Under the pieces are notes generated by a model. The model was not told the DNA's origin, did not search any database, and saw only the letters and a program-made list of their open reading frames with translations. A stretch of DNA of 15,095 nt from DASZYF01 sp035545535 (GTDB lineage: Bacteria > Actinomycetota > Actinomycetes > Mycobacteriales > CAJCIY01): the NCBI GenBank assembly GCA_035545535.1, contig DASZYF010000220.1:1-15095 (forward strand). The letters run 5' to 3'. Positions within the stretch are counted from its first letter, which is position 1. Every line of letters begins with the position of its first letter. The translations under genes were made by a program, and so were the position numbers. This document shows, piece by piece, positions 1-6,651 of the stretch.

Positions 1-1406
1 GTCTGCCCGGACGGCACCAGCGCGCGCAGCTCCTCGACGACCTTCTGCCCCTCGTTGACGTCGGTGTTGGGCAGCAGCAGCGCGAACTCCTCGCCGCCGT
101 AGCGCGCGAGCACGTCCGACGTGCGCAAGCGGCGGCGCCAGGCCCGGGTCACCTCCACGAGCAGCGCGTCGCCGGCGGGGTGGCCCTTCGCGTCGTTGTA
201 GGCCTTGAAGTTGTCGAGGTCGAGCAGCGCGACGCACAGCGGCTGACCGGTGCGCGCCGAGCGCGCGACCTCGAGGTCGAGCGTCGTGTCCCACGCCCGC
301 CGGTTGGCGAGGCTCGTCAGCGCATCGGTGCTGGCCTGCTCGGCCAGCTGGTAGACGAGGTCCTCGCGCTGCAACGCGATGACGGCTTCACCCGCGAGCA
401 GCTCGAGCGTGCCGAGCAACGTGGCGTGCCGTGCTTCGAGCGGCGTCGTCATCGTCGCGACGAGCACACCCATGCACCCGTCGCGACCGAGGAGCGGGAC
501 GTAGAGCGCACCGGTGAGCGGTGTGCCGGTGGATCGTTCGAGCGCGGTGACGGCGTCGAGGTCGATGCCGCCCGGGTCGCGCACCCACACGATGCGCGCC
601 TGCGCGGTGCGGAACACGTCGGCGACCACGGTCGAGCCGTCGAGCGGGACGTGGCTGGACTCCGGCGTGAAGCCGTCCCAGGCGGCCAGCTCGAGGCGGC
701 CGTCGGCGGTCGGCAGCAGCAGGCTGACCAGCGCGGCGCCGGTGAGGTCGCGGGCGACACGGCAGACGGAGATGGCCGCGGCGTCGTCGGTGAGGATCGC
801 GCGGCGGGCCGCCGACAGGGCCATGCGCTCGGCCGACATGCGCTCGAGGTCCTGCTCGCGTTCCCGCAGGTTCTCGACGGTGACCGCGTGCGAGAGGCGC
901 GCGGCGGCCGCGGTGGTGAGCTCGGTGAGGACGTGCGCATCACGGTCGTCGAACGCGCCGAGCGCCGACGACGACACCGACAGCACCGCCGCGACGACGC
1001 CGTTGTGCTCGACGGGGACGGTGACGGCGCTCCCGACGCGGTAGCCGTCGAAGTCGATCGAGAGCAGGCGGTCGTCGTGCTCGCCGTCGGTGCAGACGTA
1101 GGCGTGGCCGGTGGTGAGGGCGAGGCCGGCCAGCGTGCCCCTGACCGGGAACGTCTGGCCGGACATCATCGCGACGTCGCCGGACTCCGCGACCGCCGTG
1201 ATCTGGTCGCCGAGCGAGACGAAGACGCCGCAGTGCTCGGCGCGGACGGCGAAGCGAGCCTGCTCTGCGAGGGTGCGGAGGATCTCGGCGCGGACCGGTT
1301 CGCAGAGCGCAATCTCGCGCAGCCCCGCGACGAGCAGCTCGAGCCGATCCGCTCCGTGCTCACCCGCGCGCAGGCGGCGCACCAGTCGCACGGGAGCCAG
1401 GTCCAC
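1..1406 (-). CDS. GAF-GAF-GGDEF diguanylate cyclase (3' end beyond window)
   Basis: Probable diguanylate cyclase making cyclic di-GMP from two GTP, controlled by N-terminal sensor domains. The minus-strand reading frame stays open from a stop at 1412-1410 to the window edge (468 codons). Residues about 20-170 and 195-345 read as two GAF domains joined by a charged helical stretch. The GGDEF domain starts near residue 355, with DALTSLANRR (from 361), the DLDNFKAYND substrate/metal loop (396-405), an RTSD inhibitory-site motif (428-431) and the active-site GGEEF (437-441). RTSD sits five residues before GGEEF, as expected of a product-inhibited cyclase. The last part of the GGDEF fold, and any EAL domain after it, lie outside the window. 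No membrane segment or signal peptide is seen, so it is cytoplasmic. GTG at 1406 is the first start after the stop; GTG at 1391 or 1382 are alternatives, and none has a clear ribosome site. Activity is inferred from intact motifs. Confidence 0.9.
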   Translation of the reverse strand, partial: MDLAPVRLVRRLRAGEHGADRLELLVAGLREIALCEPVRAEILRTLAEQARFAVRAEHCGVFVSLGDQITAVAESGDVAMMSGQTFPVRGTLAGLALTTGHAYVCTDGEHDDRLLSIDFDGYRVGSAVTVPVEHNGVVAAVLSVSSSALGAFDDRDAHVLTELTTAAAARLSHAVTVENLREREQDLERMSAERMALSAARRAILTDDAAAISVCRVARDLTGAALVSLLLPTADGRLELAAWDGFTPESSHVPLDGSTVVADVFRTAQARIVWVRDPGGIDLDAVTALERSTGTPLTGALYVPLLGRDGCMGVLVATMTTPLEARHATLLGTLELLAGEAVIALQREDLVYQLAEQASTDALTSLANRRAWDTTLDLEVARSARTGQPLCVALLDLDNFKAYNDAKGHPAGDALLVEVTRAWRRRLRTSDVLARYGGEEFALLLPNTDVNEGQKVVEELRALVPSGQ

Positions 1407-1546
1407 AGATCACAGTGTGCGGACGCGAGCGCGGATCGGTGCCCAAAATCGCCGGGTTCTTCTCGAGGGAGCACAGGGGCGTTGCGGGTGCGCTGCGCCG
1501 GAGAGCGGGATGTCCGAGATGTCCTTTCTCGGTGCCGCCGGTGCTC
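1407..1546. other. Intergenic gap upstream of the cyclase, with a small hairpin
   Basis: A 140-bp gap between the stop of the HTH gene and the start of the cyclase, both read on the minus strand. It contains a 6-bp inverted repeat, CCGAGA (1514-1519) and TCTCGG (1527-1532), just after the HTH stop. There is no T-run, so it is at best a weak terminator. I see no convincing promoter. The two genes may be co-transcribed, or the cyclase promoter may be of a type I cannot recognise. Confidence 0.35.
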
Positions 1547-1948
1547 CTAGTGCAGCGCGTCCGGCAGCGGGACCTGGCCCTCCATCGGTGAGCGCCGCGA
1601 CGCGTCCGGGTGCAGGTTGAGCAGTGACGTCACGCGCTGGTGCGAGAGGCCGAGCCGGTCGGCGATCGCGCGGTGCGACGCACCTTCGCGGGCCATCCCT
1701 TCGGCCACCAGGCGGCCGACGCGCGTCGTCGCATCGCCCACGAGACGGCGACTGCGACGCAGCCGGGTGAGGACCTCGGCGGCGTCGTGGCGCTCCATGA
1801 TGCGCGACCAGGACCGGCCGGCCTTGCGCTGCTCGCCGATCTCCCGAACCGCCTCGGCCACCGCGAGCTGCTCCTGCGCAACCCGCTCGGCTGCGTCGGC
1901 CACCACTTCCAGCGTCGTCGACGTCGTCTCGCCGTCGAGCGGCATCAT
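1547..1948 (-). CDS. Small helix-turn-helix protein, unknown role
   Basis: A 133-residue protein of no family I can name. Residues 15-45 and 55-85 are rich in Ala, Glu, Arg and Leu and look helical, possibly coiled coil. Residues 88-110 (EGASHRAIADRLGLSHQRVT and the following Ser-Leu-Leu) match a helix-turn-helix: an AIADRLGLS turn followed by a recognition helix. The C-terminal tail is short and proline-containing. The likely role is DNA binding in the cytoplasm. Two adjacent ATG codons (1948 and 1945) lie behind GGAG; the second has the better spacing (5 nt). The frame is open upstream to 2287, but that extension would cross the divergent phosphatase start and its ribosome site, so it is rejected. 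It is divergent from the phosphatase gene and upstream of the cyclase on the same strand, so it may regulate either; this is inference from position only. Confidence 0.7.
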   Translation of the reverse strand: MMPLDGETTSTTLEVVADAAERVAQEQLAVAEAVREIGEQRKAGRSWSRIMERHDAAEVLTRLRRSRRLVGDATTRVGRLVAEGMAREGASHRAIADRLGLSHQRVTSLLNLHPDASRRSPMEGQVPLPDALH

Positions 1949-1992
1949 TGCTCCAACCCCCACGTCTCTCGTCCCACCCCGAGACAGCTGTC

Positions 1993-2100
1993 CGGTTGCC
2001 GGTTGCAGTACCCAGCTCGTTCGCATCGCAACCGTCGTCTCTGTGATGTCCGACACGGGCCGGATTGGCAACCTTCGTTGCCGCCTGCGCGGTGTCGGAC
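1993..2100. promoter_or_regulatory. Inverted-repeat-rich region between divergent genes
   Basis: Within the 268-bp gap between the HTH gene and the phosphatase gene. Two tandem copies of CGGTTGC (1993-1999, 2000-2006) face an inverted copy GCAACCG (2028-2034). Next comes a nested palindrome: outer arms GTCCGACAC (2048-2056) and GTGTCGGAC (2092-2100), and inside them GGCAAC (2067-2072), a CTTC loop and GTTGCC (2077-2082). Both arm pairs are exact and share nearly the same centre (about 2074). They could be operator sites or a structured 5' leader of the phosphatase mRNA. Downstream, TTGACC (2121-2126) is the only -35-like hexamer, and no good -10 follows it. Confidence 0.45.
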
Positions 2101-2202
2101 GAAACGTGCGCCGCGTAGTTTTGACCTTCGGCGGTCGTTGGAGGACCAGCGTCGGGCCCCCGGTCACTGGACCGCGGACTCCCCGGTCTCGCCAGCCACT
2201 AC

Positions 2203-2207
2203 AGGAG
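2203..2207 (+). promoter_or_regulatory. Ribosome binding site AGGAG for the SpoIIE phosphatase
   Basis: AGGAG lies nine bases before the GTG at 2217. It decides the start, because the reading frame is open for 200 codons upstream with no other good site. The upstream stretch would overlap the HTH gene in antisense. Confidence 0.8.
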
Positions 2208-2216
2208 CGGCTGCCC

Positions 2217-4004
2217 GTGACAGACCTAGCCATCTTCCCCGACCGACCAGCGCTGCCCGCGGCCGGCGACCTAACCGGCGACGTCACCGGCGACAGCTCC
2301 TTCGACCGCTACGCGCGGATCGTGCAGGAGGTGCTCCGCGTGCCGGTCGCGCTGGTCAGCCTGATCGAGCCGACGCGGCAGGTCTTCGTGGGTGCCGTGG
2401 GGCTGCCCGAGCCGTGGGCCAGCACCCGACAGGCCCCGCTCACGCACTCGTTCTGCCACCAGGTCGTCACGCAGTGCGCACCGCTGATCGTCACCGACGC
2501 CACGACCGACCGGCGCGGTCAGGGCAACCTCGCGCTCACCGACCTCGGGCTGGTCGCGTACGCGGGCTACCCGCTGCGCGACTCGCACGGTGAGGTGATC
2601 GGGTCGCTCTGCGCGATCGACGCCGTCGCCCGGGAGTGGGCGCCCGCCGACCTGCTGCTCCTCGAGGACCTGGCGCACACGTGCTCCACCGAGATAGCGC
2701 TGCGCGAGTCGCAGGCCGCCCTGACGAGCGCCATCGCGGAGGCGACGAACGTCTCGCTGCGCGCCCGCACCCTGCTCGCGCTCAGCGAAGGACTGAACCA
2801 GTCCGCGACGCTGGCCGACGTCGCGGCGACGTTGCAGGACGTCGTCGTCGACCACCTCGGGGCGCTGCACGCGGGCGTGTGGTTGAGCGATGAGCTGACG
2901 GGTGACCTCGGCTACGTCCACCACCCGTCCCGCGAGTGGAAGCAGGCCGAGGTGTTCGGCACGCTCGGGTACGACCGCACCAACCCGATCGGCGCCGTCG
3001 CGGTGACCGGGGAGGCGGCGTACTACCCCGACCGCGCCGGCCAGGACGCCCGCTTCCCCGCGTACGCCACGGACCCGCTGCCCGGCGACGGCCAGGCGCG
3101 CGCGATCCTGCCGCTCACCGTCGCGGGCCGCACGTTCGGCGCACTGGCGGTGCTCTGGGAGCAGCCGCGGACCTTCTCCGAGGACGACGTGCTCACGGTC
3201 GGTGCGCTCGCGTCGTACACGTCGCAGGCCGCGCACCGCGCGCTGATGCTGACCGAGCGCACCCACGCCGCGACCATCCTGCAGAGCGCGCTGCTGACCG
3301 ACGACCTGCCGCAGCCCGACGGTCTCGAGATCGCGGCGCGCTACCTCACCAGCCGACGCGACGACAAGGTCGGCGGCGACTGGTACGACGCGGTCGTGAT
3401 GCCATCCGGGGCGACGAACCTGATGATCGGTGACGTCGTCGGGCACGACATCGCCGCCGCCGCCGTCATGGGCAACCTGCGCAGCATGTTGCGCGGGATC
3501 GCGTGGGCGGTCGACGACACCCCGTCCGCGAACGTCGCGCGCCTCGACCGCGCCGCCCGCGACCTGCAGGTGCCCGCGCTCGCGACGCTCGTGTACGCGC
3601 GCATCGAGCAGACGTCAGCCGACCGCGGCAGTGGGATCCGGCGGCTGCGCTGGACGACCGCCGGGCACCCCTCGCCGATCCTCGTGCAGCCCGACGGCGC
3701 GTGCCGCGTGCTGGACGAGGGCTACGACCCGGAGCCGTTGCTCGGGCTGCTGCCCGACGTCGAGCGGCACGACCACGAAGCGGAGATCCCGGTCGGCGCG
3801 ACGCTCGTGCTGTACACGGACGGCCTGTACGAGCGGCGGGGTGAGGACATCGACGCGAGCCGCGACCGGTTGCTCGCGGCCCTCGGGCGGCACCACGCGC
3901 TGCCCCTGCCCGCACTCGTCGATGCGGTCGTGCACGAGCTGGTCGGTCGGGACCCGCGCGACGACGTCGCCATCCTCGCCGTCCGCTTCCACCCCCAGCC
4001 CTAG
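2217..4004 (+). CDS. GAF-GAF-SpoIIE (PP2C-type) serine/threonine phosphatase
   Basis: A 595-residue cytoplasmic phosphatase of the SpoIIE/RsbU class, which removes phosphate from anti-sigma-factor antagonists (STAS proteins) and so adjusts alternative sigma factors. Residues about 28-163 form a GAF domain with the SFCHQVV, IVTDA and GSLCAID signatures common in this group. Residues about 185-345 form a second, more divergent GAF. The catalytic domain (about 370-593) carries the metal-binding aspartates: VGGDWYDA (D388), MIGDVVGHD (D406), TAGHPSP, LYTDGLYE (D535) and DDVAIL (D582, D583). All key residues are present, so activity is expected. There is no kinase (HATPase_c) domain and no membrane segment. 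The GTG start is set by the AGGAG at 2203-2207. Partner STAS or anti-sigma genes are not in the window, so the target is unknown. The palindromic repeats begin 14 bp after the stop. Confidence 0.9.
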   Translation: MTDLAIFPDRPALPAAGDLTGDVTGDSSFDRYARIVQEVLRVPVALVSLIEPTRQVFVGAVGLPEPWASTRQAPLTHSFCHQVVTQCAPLIVTDATTDRRGQGNLALTDLGLVAYAGYPLRDSHGEVIGSLCAIDAVAREWAPADLLLLEDLAHTCSTEIALRESQAALTSAIAEATNVSLRARTLLALSEGLNQSATLADVAATLQDVVVDHLGALHAGVWLSDELTGDLGYVHHPSREWKQAEVFGTLGYDRTNPIGAVAVTGEAAYYPDRAGQDARFPAYATDPLPGDGQARAILPLTVAGRTFGALAVLWEQPRTFSEDDVLTVGALASYTSQAAHRALMLTERTHAATILQSALLTDDLPQPDGLEIAARYLTSRRDDKVGGDWYDAVVMPSGATNLMIGDVVGHDIAAAAVMGNLRSMLRGIAWAVDDTPSANVARLDRAARDLQVPALATLVYARIEQTSADRGSGIRRLRWTTAGHPSPILVQPDGACRVLDEGYDPEPLLGLLPDVERHDHEAEIPVGATLVLYTDGLYERRGEDIDASRDRLLAALGRHHALPLPALVDAVVHELVGRDPRDDVAILAVRFHPQP

Positions 4005-4017
4005 CCCGGGCCCCCGC

Positions 4018-4074
4018 CGACATCGGCGATGTGCCCGGTTTCCGGGCTTCCGATCTGCCACAACCCCGCCCTCG
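4018..4074. repeat. 57-bp palindromic repeat, copy A1
   Basis: Left arm CGACATCGGCGATGTGCCCG (4018-4037), a 17-nt centre (4038-4054), right arm CTGCCACAACCCCGCCCTCG (4055-4074). The arms have drifted apart and pair only partly. The right arm is identical to that of copy A2. It starts 14 bp after the phosphatase stop. Confidence 0.8.
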
Positions 4075-4084
4075 CCCCCCCGGT

Positions 4085-4141
4085 CGACATCGGGGATGTG
4101 GCAGGTTTCCGGGCTCCAGATCTGCCACAACCCCGCCCTCG
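4085..4141. repeat. 57-bp palindromic repeat, copy A2
   Basis: Left arm CGACATCGGGGATGTGGCAG (4085-4104), a 17-nt centre beginning GTTTCCGGG, right arm CTGCCACAACCCCGCCCTCG (4122-4141). GGT before it and ACC after it extend the pairing by 3 bp. The centre differs from that of A1 at only a few bases, so A1 and A2 look like recent duplicates of one another. Confidence 0.85.
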
Positions 4142-4188
4142 ACCCACCACCGGTGCCCGGTCCCGACCGGCGCATCAGCCGCACCGGT

Positions 4189-4245
4189 CGACATCGGCGA
4201 TGTGGCAGGTTTCCGGGGTGCAGATCTGCCACATCGCCGATGTCG
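4189..4245. repeat. 57-bp palindromic repeat, copy A3 (perfect hairpin, likely terminator)
   Basis: The best-preserved copy. The arm CGACATCGGCGATGTGGCAG (4189-4208) and its exact reverse complement (4226-4245) are separated by a 17-nt centre (4209-4225), giving a 20-bp perfect stem. It ends 10 bp before the stop of the trehalose phosphatase gene, which is read toward it from the other strand. A stem this strong between two convergent genes would be expected to stop transcription from both sides, although neither side has a U-tract. Confidence 0.9.
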
Positions 4246-4255
4246 GCGGGTGGGG

Positions 4256-5077
4256 TCAGCCGGACCCGAGGGAGGCGGCGAGGGCGTCGAGCAGGGCGAC
4301 CAGCCCGCTCGGCCCGTCGACGACGAGGTCGGCGGAGTCGCGCAGCGCCGGCGGACCGCCCGGCCGCTCCGCGCAGACGATCGCCACCGGCACCCCGCGG
4401 TCGCGCAGGCCTACCGCCGTGTCGAGCACGGGGATGTCGCCGTCGTCGTCGCCGGCGTAGAGCACCACTCCGGCGCCGGTGCGCTGCACGTAGTCGGCGA
4501 GCGCGCCGCCCTTGTCGGGGCCGGGTGTGCGGAGCTCGAGCACGAACGCGCCGGTCACCACCGAGAGCCCGGTCTCGTCGGCCAGCTGGTAGAGCTTGGG
4601 GGCGAGCGCGTCGAGCGCCTGCTGCGGATGGGCCGCCGGGCGCGTGTGCACCGCGAGCGAGAGTCCCTTGTCCTCCACGTGCACGCCGGCACCGGCGCCC
4701 GCGACGATGGTCTCCAGCCGCTGCCGCGCGATCGCGATGCCCGGCGCCGGCGGCGGTGATTCCAGCACGCCCTCCCGCCAGCGCTGCATGCCGTAGAGGC
4801 CGAGCACCTCGAGGCGGCCGGACAGCTCCGGGTCGATGCCGGCGAGACCGACGAGCGTCGCGGCGGGGCGGCCGGACAGGATCGCGACGTGGCCGACGAC
4901 GTCGGCGATGCGGGCAAGAGCGGCCAGCGCGCCGGGCGCGGGGACCGCGTCCTCGGGGCGTTCGACCAGCGGCGCGAGCGTGCCGTCGTAGTCGAGCACC
5001 ACCGCCGCGCGAGCGGGGGCGGCGACGAGCGACGCGAACGCCGAGCGGCCGACGGTCGTGCGCGGCTCCGGCAGCAT
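4256..5077 (-). CDS. otsB: Trehalose-6-phosphate phosphatase
   Basis: Releases phosphate from trehalose 6-phosphate, the last step of the OtsA-OtsB route to trehalose, a protectant against drought and osmotic stress. The 273-residue protein is a HAD-superfamily enzyme of usual length. The nucleophile motif is DYDGTL (29-34, nucleophile D29, acid/base D31), followed by ILSGR with S68 (motif II), GLYG (93-96), the substrate-region motif VEDKGLSLAVHTR (134-146), PDKG with K189 (motif III) and GDDDGD (209-214, motif IV, in place of the GDDxTDE of the E. coli enzyme). The ATG at 5077 directly follows the TAG of the LytR_C gene (5080-5078) with no spacer, so translation is probably coupled. No OtsA synthase gene is in the window. 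It is cytoplasmic, with no signal peptide. The stop lies 10 bp from palindrome A3. Confidence 0.92.
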   Translation of the reverse strand: MLPEPRTTVGRSAFASLVAAPARAAVVLDYDGTLAPLVERPEDAVPAPGALAALARIADVVGHVAILSGRPAATLVGLAGIDPELSGRLEVLGLYGMQRWREGVLESPPPAPGIAIARQRLETIVAGAGAGVHVEDKGLSLAVHTRPAAHPQQALDALAPKLYQLADETGLSVVTGAFVLELRTPGPDKGGALADYVQRTGAGVVLYAGDDDGDIPVLDTAVGLRDRGVPVAIVCAERPGGPPALRDSADLVVDGPSGLVALLDALAASLGSG

Positions 5078-6157
5078 CTAGGCGGCGTCGGAGGCGACGA
5101 CGACGATCAGGCCGCCGGTCGGCAGGAAGATGTTGGGGCGCAGGCGGGCGTCCTTGATGGAGGGCACCATCTGCATGAGCAGCCGGGCCTGCGCTTCGTT
5201 GGTGCGGTCGTAGAAGACGGTGGTCACGGCGTAGCGCGCGTTGACGTTGGTCGTGCGGCGCACGTTCCAGCCCGCGGCGCGGATGCGCGCGGCCTCCTTC
5301 TCGCCGAGGTCCTTGATGCGGGTCTCGTTGAGGACGGTGACGGTGGCGGTGCCGGCCTTGAGGTGCGGGCTCGGCTGCGCGCTGGGTGCTAGGGCCGACG
5401 GGTGGGTCGCCGCGTGGGTCGCGGCGGCCGTGCTCGCCGGGCCGGCGGGGGCGGGAAGTCCGCTGGCCGGGGCGGTGCTCGGGTGCGTAGCGCGGTGGGT
5501 GCTCGGGTGACCGGGGACCGTGCCGACCACGGCCGGGCCGGGGCCGCTCGCCTTCTGGTTGGCCGGGTGGCCGGGGTAGCCGCCGGCGTGCCAGTAGTTG
5601 GCGGTGACGAGGCCGACCACGACCGCCCCGACCGCGAGCGCGCCAGCGGTGAGGCCGCGGCGCCAGGGCGGGACCGCGGCGGCGTGCCGGGCACCGACGG
5701 GATCGTCCGGGTCACCCGGTGACTCCGGCTCGACGACCGGCCGCAGCTCGTAGGTGGGCAGCGGCGCCAGATCCGGTCCAGATCGGACTTGTGGCGGCTC
5801 CGGGGCCCTTTCGGCTGCCACATCCCCGATCTCGACCGGGGCGGGGCCGCGGTCGGCGCGGCGCCAGGTGCGGCGGCCGGGGACCTCGGCGGCCGGCTCC
5901 TCCTCGGACACCCAGGTGGTGAACCCGGGCGCGGCACCGGACGGCACCTCGGCGAGCGAGGAGATGGGGTTCGGGGCGGCCGGCTCCACGGGCGCCGCCG
6001 GCGCGGCGGCGGGGATGGTCACGGCGGCGTAGGGGTCGGTCTCGGCCGACTCCCACAGCGGCGGCAGCTGGTTGGCGCCGGTCGCGGGGTCGACCGGGTC
6101 CCACGAGAGGACCGCCGGGCCGGTGGGCTCCGGGTCGTCGCTGCGGTCGTCGCCCAT
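5078..6157 (-). CDS. Membrane-anchored LytR_C domain protein (VirR-like)
   Basis: A 359-residue protein with a long disordered, Pro/Ala-rich cytoplasmic N-terminus (1-165), one transmembrane helix (about 168-187, after the positive PPWRRG), a Pro/Ser/Thr/His-rich extracellular linker (about 190-268) and a C-terminal LytR_C domain (about 271-355: VTVLNETRIKDLGEKEA, GWNVRRTTNV, TTVFYD, PNIFLPTGGLIVVVA). LytR_C domains occur at the end of LytR-CpsA-Psr cell-wall ligases and in stand-alone proteins such as M. tuberculosis VirR (Rv0431), which acts with those ligases at the envelope and affects vesicle release. A similar envelope role is inferred. The ATG at 6157 lies 14 bp after the DUF3263 gene. 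The open frame continues upstream to 6379 but overlaps that gene, so it is rejected. Residues 108-127 are encoded by a copy of the palindromic repeat, and homologues may lack them. Confidence 0.85.
   Translation of the reverse strand: MGDDRSDDPEPTGPAVLSWDPVDPATGANQLPPLWESAETDPYAAVTIPAAAPAAPVEPAAPNPISSLAEVPSGAAPGFTTWVSEEEPAAEVPGRRTWRRADRGPAPVEIGDVAAERAPEPPQVRSGPDLAPLPTYELRPVVEPESPGDPDDPVGARHAAAVPPWRRGLTAGALAVGAVVVGLVTANYWHAGGYPGHPANQKASGPGPAVVGTVPGHPSTHRATHPSTAPASGLPAPAGPASTAAATHAATHPSALAPSAQPSPHLKAGTATVTVLNETRIKDLGEKEAARIRAAGWNVRRTTNVNARYAVTTVFYDRTNEAQARLLMQMVPSIKDARLRPNIFLPTGGLIVVVASDAA
5778..5834. repeat. 57-bp palindromic repeat inside the LytR_C gene, copy C
   Basis: Left arm CCAGATCGGACTTGTGGCGG (5778-5797), a 17-nt centre (5798-5814), right arm CTGCCACATCCCCGATCTCG (5815-5834), flanked by GGT and ACC as in copy A2. 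Arm and centre lengths match the intergenic copies exactly. It lies wholly within the coding sequence and encodes residues 108-127 (VEIGDVAAERAPEPPQVRSG) of the proline-rich cytoplasmic linker. At 57 bp it keeps the frame. Confidence 0.8.
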
Positions 6158-6171
6158 GCCGGGGCGGCGCG

Positions 6172-6561
6172 TCAGGTCAGGTCGATGCCGAGGCGGCGGG
6201 CGGACCGGACCCGCTGGCGGCTGGCCCGCAGGCGGCGCAGCCGCTTGACCAGCATCGGGTCGGCGACCAGGGCCTCGGGGCGGTCGATCAGCGCGTTGAG
6301 CAACTGGTAGTACCGGGTGGCGGACAGCCCGAAGAGCTCCCGGATGGCCTGCTCCTTGGCGCCCGCGTAGCGCCACCACTGGCGCTCGAACTCGAGCACC
6401 TGCTTCTCACGCTCGTCGAGCTCGCCAAGGGCGTAGCCCGGCGCGGTCCGGGTCGAGGGTGCCGCCTCCACGCTTAGCAGCCTGCCATCTGCGCCCGCCG
6501 CGGCGGGTGGCGCCACGCGGCGTGTCGGCGCCCATCTGGTCACTTCGTCACCATCCGTCAC
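6172..6561 (-). CDS. DUF3263 family protein
   Basis: A 129-residue protein of the actinobacterial DUF3263 family (compare M. tuberculosis Rv0430), of unknown biochemical function. Residues 1-45 are a variable tail. Residues about 48-125 are the conserved domain, with LDEREKQVLEFERQWWRYAG (48-67), AIRELFGLSATRYYQLLNAL (a helix-turn-helix-like stretch, 72-91) and a basic C-terminus rich in Arg (107-123). The fold suggests nucleic-acid binding, but no target is known. The start chosen is GTG at 6561. It has no clear ribosome site, so the transcript may be leaderless; GTG at 6543 is an alternative. It is first in the minus-strand set with the LytR_C and otsB genes (14-bp and 0-bp gaps). The DUF3263-LytR_C pairing is conserved in actinobacteria, which supports the assignment. 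Confidence 0.85.
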   Translation of the reverse strand: MTDGDEVTRWAPTRRVAPPAAAGADGRLLSVEAAPSTRTAPGYALGELDEREKQVLEFERQWWRYAGAKEQAIRELFGLSATRYYQLLNALIDRPEALVADPMLVKRLRRLRASRQRVRSARRLGIDLT

Positions 6562-6651
6562 AACTACAGCAGTGGCCCGACAAGCAGATCTTTAGGTTCC
6601 TTGGGCCGATCCGCCCTCATCTCGACCCCACAGGTTCCCGAGGTGTGAGGA
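6562..6651. promoter_or_regulatory. Divergent promoter region, DUF3263 set / S53 protease gene
   Basis: A 90-bp gap from which the minus-strand envelope/trehalose set and the plus-strand protease gene diverge, so it must hold promoters for both. Its middle is less GC-rich (around 6585-6602). AGGTTCC occurs twice in direct orientation (6594-6600 and 6632-6638). No clear -35/-10 pair can be assigned. GAGGTG at 6640-6645, six bases before ATG 6652, is the ribosome site of the protease gene. Confidence 0.45.

Noticed and set aside
180..1550. A 456-codon plus-strand open frame
   Set aside because: It is a shadow of the cyclase gene. The minus-strand frame encodes intact GAF and GGDEF motifs, while the plus-strand product is Arg/Gly/Asp-rich without any domain.
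2048..2100. Cyclic-di-GMP riboswitch upstream of the phosphatase
   Set aside because: The hairpins lack the GNRA tetraloop and receptor arrangement of that class. Only simple inverted repeats can be supported.
1617..2216. A 200-codon N-terminal extension of the phosphatase
   Set aside because: It would overlap the HTH gene in antisense, has shadow-like composition, and ignores the AGGAG-GTG start at 2217.
3430..5157. A 575-codon plus-strand open frame across the phosphatase end, repeats and otsB
   Set aside because: The product is Arg/Pro/Ser-rich low-complexity sequence with no domain. It conflicts with two clear genes.
6571..6626. A degraded copy of the palindromic repeat upstream of the S53 gene (AGTGGCCCGACAAGCAGATC and CTCATCTCGACC resemble arm parts)
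   Set aside because: The similarity is short, and the arm pairing and the 20-17-20 spacing are absent, so it may be chance.
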